Shown one piece after another: positions 60,754 to 64,000 of a stretch of DNA of 64,000 bases. Below the pieces are notes generated by a model. The model saw only the letters and a program-made list of their open reading frames with translations, was not told where the DNA came from and searched no databases. The translations under genes were made by a program, and so were the position numbers. The DNA comes from Selenomonadales bacterium (GTDB taxonomy: Bacteria; Bacillota; Negativicutes; Selenomonadales; Selenomonadaceae). Each line of letters starts with the position of its first letter. Position 1 is the first letter of the stretch. The DNA lies in contig CAAGHH010000025.1 of NCBI GenBank assembly GCA_900769615.1, forward strand, positions 1 to 64,000, read 5' to 3'.

Positions 60754-62283
60754 ATGAATAATAAATTAAGGATTTTTTTGGGGATGTCATCGGTGCTGCT
60801 GTTGCCGTTTTCAGCTGGCACGGTACAGGCAGCCTATCATGCTGATTCCGATACTGGTGTGAATGCGCTTGATTATATCGAAGATGAGCATAGAACCAAG
60901 CGTGAAAATCAGCTAACGGAGGAGCAAAAGCAGCTGTTAAAGGATGCAGCGGCTATGGAAAAGCATTTAAAGCAGCCGCTTGATACCAATAAGCCGGCGC
61001 CGATAGCTTTTGAGGGTGATGATCTTACTTATGATGAGCGTGATGGAAGTTTTATTGCTCGTGGCAAGGTTAATATATTGCAAATGGATGCGCATAAATT
61101 TCAGGGCGAGGAAATAAGAGGCAATCTACAAAAACATGAGGTTGAGTTTCCTGGCAAAGCACATGTTTTGCAAATGACGCCTGGTCAGTTAAGAGTTACG
61201 CTCGATGGCTATAGGGGTCAATATAATTATGAAAAAAAGACAGGCTTTTTAGAAAATGCCAAAGGCAAAGCTGGTGCGCATTATATAACAGCCAAGCGGT
61301 TTGAATTTTATCCTGATCACATCGTAGCTTATGATGGTACAGAAACGAAGTGTGGTGCTAAGAAACCGGATTATCATTTAAGCGCCGATAAAATTACGAT
61401 TTATCCTAATCAAAAAACGATTATGGAAAATGTCAAATTTTGGCTTAAAAATACGGTTATCTTAAAGCGTAAGCATTATGAAGCGGACACTTCACCAGGG
61501 GCTAGAGAAGTAAATTATCCGCGTATTGGCTATAATAGTGATGATAAGCTCTATTTAAATTGGCATTTGACCTTTCCTGCATGGCAAAATATCAATACGC
61601 ATGCCAACATTCTGGTTACTGGTGAAAATGGCTGGCGCAGCAATTATGATGTAACTTGGGCTAATCAGGGAATGGAAACCAGGCTGGTATATGGTCATTT
61701 TGAAGATAGTGATGAAAACTGGATAAAAAAGGAACCGTCATTATTGTGGAAATATCAGCATAATATAGGCAGAACTCACTTTATTTATGATATGAATTAT
61801 GAATTTGGCCGCTGGTATGGCAGTGGTATTCATAGTAATCATACTGAATATGGCTATGGACTGGGCTATGATCCGATAAAATTTCATCGCTATACACTAT
61901 ATATGCATATCGGTCATGGCAAGACTAAGGAATCCTATGATGATTCACAGGTTACTGGTCTTTCCAGTGACATTGTGCTGACCAAAGATTTCGATGAACG
62001 ATGGGCGGCTTATACTGGTTATCATTATAGTAAAAAGGACAGGGCAAATTCATTATTTTCCTATGAAACCGATGATTATTCCAAGAAATTAGAGTCGGGA
62101 TTCAGCTATCGTTTAGATGCACATAATCGTTTGGTAATTGGTACTAGATACAGCTTGGATAAGAGTGAATGGAAGGATATAGACTACTATTGGTATCATG
62201 ATCTCCATTGCTCAGAAGTGATATTGCGGTATAGATCTAAGCAAAATCATTGGAATATCCGCTGGCAGTTTACACCGTGGTAA
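60754..62283 (+). CDS. lptD: LptD/OstA-like outer-membrane LPS assembly protein
   Basis: A 509-residue exported protein (signal peptide ending near VQA, about 27). Residues about 80-240 form an OstA/LptA-type jelly-roll (FEGDDLTYDERDGSFIARGK, RGQYNYEKKTGFLENAKGKA). The remainder is rich in alternating aromatic and polar strands (WHLTFPAWQNINTHANILVT, YGLGYDPIKFHRYTLYMHIG) and ends with FTPW, as expected for an outer-membrane barrel. It is much shorter than E. coli LptD (784 residues), so the barrel would be smaller. A single conserved cysteine lies in TKCGAKKPDY. AGAGGTG precedes ATG 60754. The following genes make core heptose, which supports a role in LPS export. Confidence 0.8.
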   Translation: MNNKLRIFLGMSSVLLLPFSAGTVQAAYHADSDTGVNALDYIEDEHRTKRENQLTEEQKQLLKDAAAMEKHLKQPLDTNKPAPIAFEGDDLTYDERDGSFIARGKVNILQMDAHKFQGEEIRGNLQKHEVEFPGKAHVLQMTPGQLRVTLDGYRGQYNYEKKTGFLENAKGKAGAHYITAKRFEFYPDHIVAYDGTETKCGAKKPDYHLSADKITIYPNQKTIMENVKFWLKNTVILKRKHYEADTSPGAREVNYPRIGYNSDDKLYLNWHLTFPAWQNINTHANILVTGENGWRSNYDVTWANQGMETRLVYGHFEDSDENWIKKEPSLLWKYQHNIGRTHFIYDMNYEFGRWYGSGIHSNHTEYGYGLGYDPIKFHRYTLYMHIGHGKTKESYDDSQVTGLSSDIVLTKDFDERWAAYTGYHYSKKDRANSLFSYETDDYSKKLESGFSYRLDAHNRLVIGTRYSLDKSEWKDIDYYWYHDLHCSEVILRYRSKQNHWNIRWQFTPW

Positions 62284-62295
62284 TGAGGTAAGATT

Positions 62296-63285
62296 ATGAA
62301 GGAAGAGTTAATACCAATAGTTTCGCAGCTGCAAGGAAAAAAAATATTGGTTATCGGGGATATGGTAGCTGATATTTATCTTGAAGGACGCATATCACGC
62401 ATTTCGCGGGAAGCCCCTGTGCTGGTATTAGAGCAAGCTGGGGAAAAAATCGTTGCTGGTGGTGCCGCTAACGTAGTAAACAATGTTGCAACGCTTGGTG
62501 GTGAAGTCTATGCAGTAGGGCTTTTAGGTGATGACCATGCAGCTGCGGGGATAAAAAAAGCTTTGCAAGAAAATGGAGCCAATACCGAAGGCCTGCTTTT
62601 AGATGCTTCACGACCGACGATTGCTAAGACCCGTATTATCGCAGGCGGAAGGGCAACAGTCAGCCAGCAGATTGTGCGTATTGATAAGGAAAGCCATCAG
62701 CCCATGGGCAAGGATTTTGAACAGAAGATATTAAAATATATCGAAAAACTGCTTCCGAAAATAGAAGGAGTTGTCATAAGTGATTACGGTTCAGGAACTG
62801 TGACACCAGCCATTCAAAAGCAGCTTATAAAGTGCTGTCGCAAACAAAATATACCTAGTATAGTTGATTCTAGGTACGGTATACATGAGTTCAAAAATAT
62901 TGGCTATATTAAGCAAAATGATGCTGAATTGGCAGCGGCTGTAGGACGGGAATTAAGCGATGAGGAATCGCTCTATGATGCTGGTCAGGAACTGTTAAAT
63001 GAATTAAGTGCCGATGGTGTATTAGTAACCCGTGGCGAAAAAGGCATGGTTCTATTGGAAAAAGATGGTGCAATCCATGATATTCCAGTGTCGGATAAAA
63101 GTGAAGTATTTGATGTATCGGGAGCAGGCGATACCTGTGTTGCTACCGTGATTTTGGCATTAGCTGCGGGCAGTGAACCGGCGAAAGCCGCGGAAATCAG
63201 TAACTTTGCCAGCGGTATTGCCGTGCGAAAACTCGGTACTAGCACAGTAAGTGCCACTGAACTTAGACAAGTATTGAAAAAATAA
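62296..63285 (+). CDS. rfaE1: D-glycero-beta-D-manno-heptose-7-phosphate kinase
   Basis: A 329-residue ribokinase-family enzyme, the first half of E. coli HldE as a separate protein. It makes heptose 1,7-bisphosphate for the ADP-heptose route to LPS core. GDMVADIYLEGRISRISREA and the substrate-binding GGAANVVNNVATLGG are at the N-terminus; the catalytic DVSGAGDTCVATVILALAAG is near 275. It starts 12 bp after the LptD-like gene, with the partner adenylyltransferase 11 bp downstream, so the LPS genes form one operon. Confidence 0.93.
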   Translation: MKEELIPIVSQLQGKKILVIGDMVADIYLEGRISRISREAPVLVLEQAGEKIVAGGAANVVNNVATLGGEVYAVGLLGDDHAAAGIKKALQENGANTEGLLLDASRPTIAKTRIIAGGRATVSQQIVRIDKESHQPMGKDFEQKILKYIEKLLPKIEGVVISDYGSGTVTPAIQKQLIKCCRKQNIPSIVDSRYGIHEFKNIGYIKQNDAELAAAVGRELSDEESLYDAGQELLNELSADGVLVTRGEKGMVLLEKDGAIHDIPVSDKSEVFDVSGAGDTCVATVILALAAGSEPAKAAEISNFASGIAVRKLGTSTVSATELRQVLKK

Positions 63286-63296
63286 TGAGGTAAATT

Positions 63297-63764
63297 ATGT
63301 TAATTCAGGCGGATGATATAGAGGCATTATGTGCGATTTTACATCGTGCGGGACAGCGCATTGTTTTTACTAATGGCTGTTTTGATATTTTGCATGCAGG
63401 TCATGTGGAATATCTGAATAAAGCGCGCTCTTTTGGCGATTGCTTGGTTTTAGGCTTAAATACGGATGCTTCGGTCAGGTGCAACAAAGGACCGTCACGC
63501 CCTATAAATAATGAATTAAATCGGGCTAAAGTAGCAGGCGCTTTGCAGGCGGTAGATTATGTCGTGCTGTTTGGTGAAAAAACGGCGGAAAATTTAATAG
63601 CGAAAGTAAAACCGGATGTTTATGTAAAAGGCGGTGATTACACGCTAGCTACTTTGCCTGAAGCTAAAATTGTCCAAAGCTATGGCGGCAGGGTAGAATT
63701 TATCCAAATGGTAGCTGGCTGTTCAACGACTAATGTAATAAAGAAAATTCAGGGTGGTGAATAA
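63297..63764 (+). CDS. rfaE2: D-glycero-beta-D-manno-heptose 1-phosphate adenylyltransferase
   Basis: A 155-residue nucleotidyltransferase, the second half of E. coli HldE as a separate protein. It forms ADP-D-glycero-D-manno-heptose. The cytidylyltransferase motif TNGCFDILHAGHVEYL (about 23-38) has the HxGH element, and LNTDASVRCNKGPSRP and KPDVYVKGGDYT follow. The length is full. GAGG precedes the ATG. The heptosyltransferase gene begins five bases after its stop. Confidence 0.93.
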   Translation: MLIQADDIEALCAILHRAGQRIVFTNGCFDILHAGHVEYLNKARSFGDCLVLGLNTDASVRCNKGPSRPINNELNRAKVAGALQAVDYVVLFGEKTAENLIAKVKPDVYVKGGDYTLATLPEAKIVQSYGGRVEFIQMVAGCSTTNVIKKIQGGE

Positions 63765-63769
63765 TTGCC

Positions 63770-64000
63770 ATGAAAAATATCTTAATTGTAAAATTAAGTG
63801 CTATTGGTGATGTTATCCACGCTATGCCGGTAGCTCATGCGATAAAGGAAACGTATCCTGAGGCACATATAACTTGGGTAGTCGAACCGCCAGCGTATGA
63901 TTTGTTAGCGATGAATCCTGATGTCGATGAGATAATATTGTTTAAAAAAAAGGAATTTAAGTCAATAGGCGGCTTCCTTGAAAACTATGGACCACTTAAA
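63770..64000 (+). CDS. Glycosyltransferase family 9 (heptosyltransferase), cut by the window end
   Basis: The first 77 codons of a gene that runs past the window. NILIVKLSAIGDVIHAMPVA at the N-terminus is the signature of ADP-heptose:LPS heptosyltransferases (WaaC/WaaF family), followed by ETYPEAHITWVVEPPAYDLL and NPDVDEIILFKKKEF. It would add heptose to the LPS inner core, using the ADP-heptose made by the two genes before it. WaaC and WaaF cannot be told apart from this fragment. ATG 63770 follows GGTGG at a rather long distance. Confidence 0.85.
   Translation, partial: MKNILIVKLSAIGDVIHAMPVAHAIKETYPEAHITWVVEPPAYDLLAMNPDVDEIILFKKKEFKSIGGFLENYGPLK

Noticed and set aside
1..64000. CRISPR array, prophage or integrative element
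   Set aside because: No regularly spaced direct repeats and no integrase, cas or phage structural genes were seen. Gene content and base use look uniform apart from the IS remnant.

Overview
The window is about 64 kb of AT-rich (roughly 40% GC by eye) chromosome from an anaerobic, diderm member of the Firmicutes, most likely Negativicutes/Selenomonadales. Firmicutes-type features (class III fructose-bisphosphatase, SufCBDSU, Spo0J/Soj with DUF4446) sit beside outer-membrane features (LptD/OstA-like protein, heptose kinase and adenylyltransferase, a heptosyltransferase, an RND pump). Ferredoxin-linked enzymes (2-oxoacid oxidoreductase, glutamate synthase with ferredoxin domains) and the futalosine menaquinone route fit an anaerobe. 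The genus cannot be fixed from the sequence. There is no CRISPR array, prophage or intact transposon. Almost everything is core metabolism in short, tightly packed operons.

Layout. 1-278: right-end remnant of an IS200/IS605-type element (tnpB tail). 286-9570: a centromere-like region with ppx-ppk, a B12-dependent methionine synthase and its separate activation protein, and parA-parB-DUF4446. Four parS sites lie in the intergenic gaps, almost symmetrically around a small orphan transcription unit near 3.7 kb. 9590-16036: an M23 peptidase, then a three-gene split glutamate synthase. 16514-21071: L-arabinose uptake, kinase and isomerase. 21216-26032: PHP phosphatase, amino acid permease, acyl-CoA synthetase and a LacI-type regulator. 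26114-26315: two valine tRNAs. 26568-29166: purB-purA behind a leader with a terminator. 29284-30105: HAD phosphatase. 30313-35009: sufCBDSU behind an IscR-like operator. 35013-35077: a cluster of DnaA-box-like sites, then a flavin reductase-like gene. 36235-42677: futalosine-pathway genes (two mqnE paralogues, mqnC, a divergent MTAP-like phosphorylase, mqnA) and an SNF transporter. 42903-47513: marR plus an RND pump. 47578-54462: DUF2939-like protein, YdjM-like protein, fbp, korDABC and a small membrane protein. 54642-60474: ApbE, LarE, secreted proteins of unknown role, a CDF transporter and a NagZ-like lipoprotein. 60754-64000: LptD-like protein, hldE1, hldC and a truncated heptosyltransferase.

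How the parts fit together. ParA, ParB and the parS sites place this region in the origin-proximal, centromere-like part of the chromosome. MqnA, MqnE and MqnC convert chorismate towards menaquinone; MqnD is not in the window. SufCBDSU supplies the iron-sulfur clusters needed by Kor, glutamate synthase and the radical-SAM Mqn enzymes. The last four genes form an LPS assembly and core-heptose operon. Many gene starts were moved downstream of the longest open frame, because a promoter lies inside the longer version or because a clear ribosome binding site points to a later codon.
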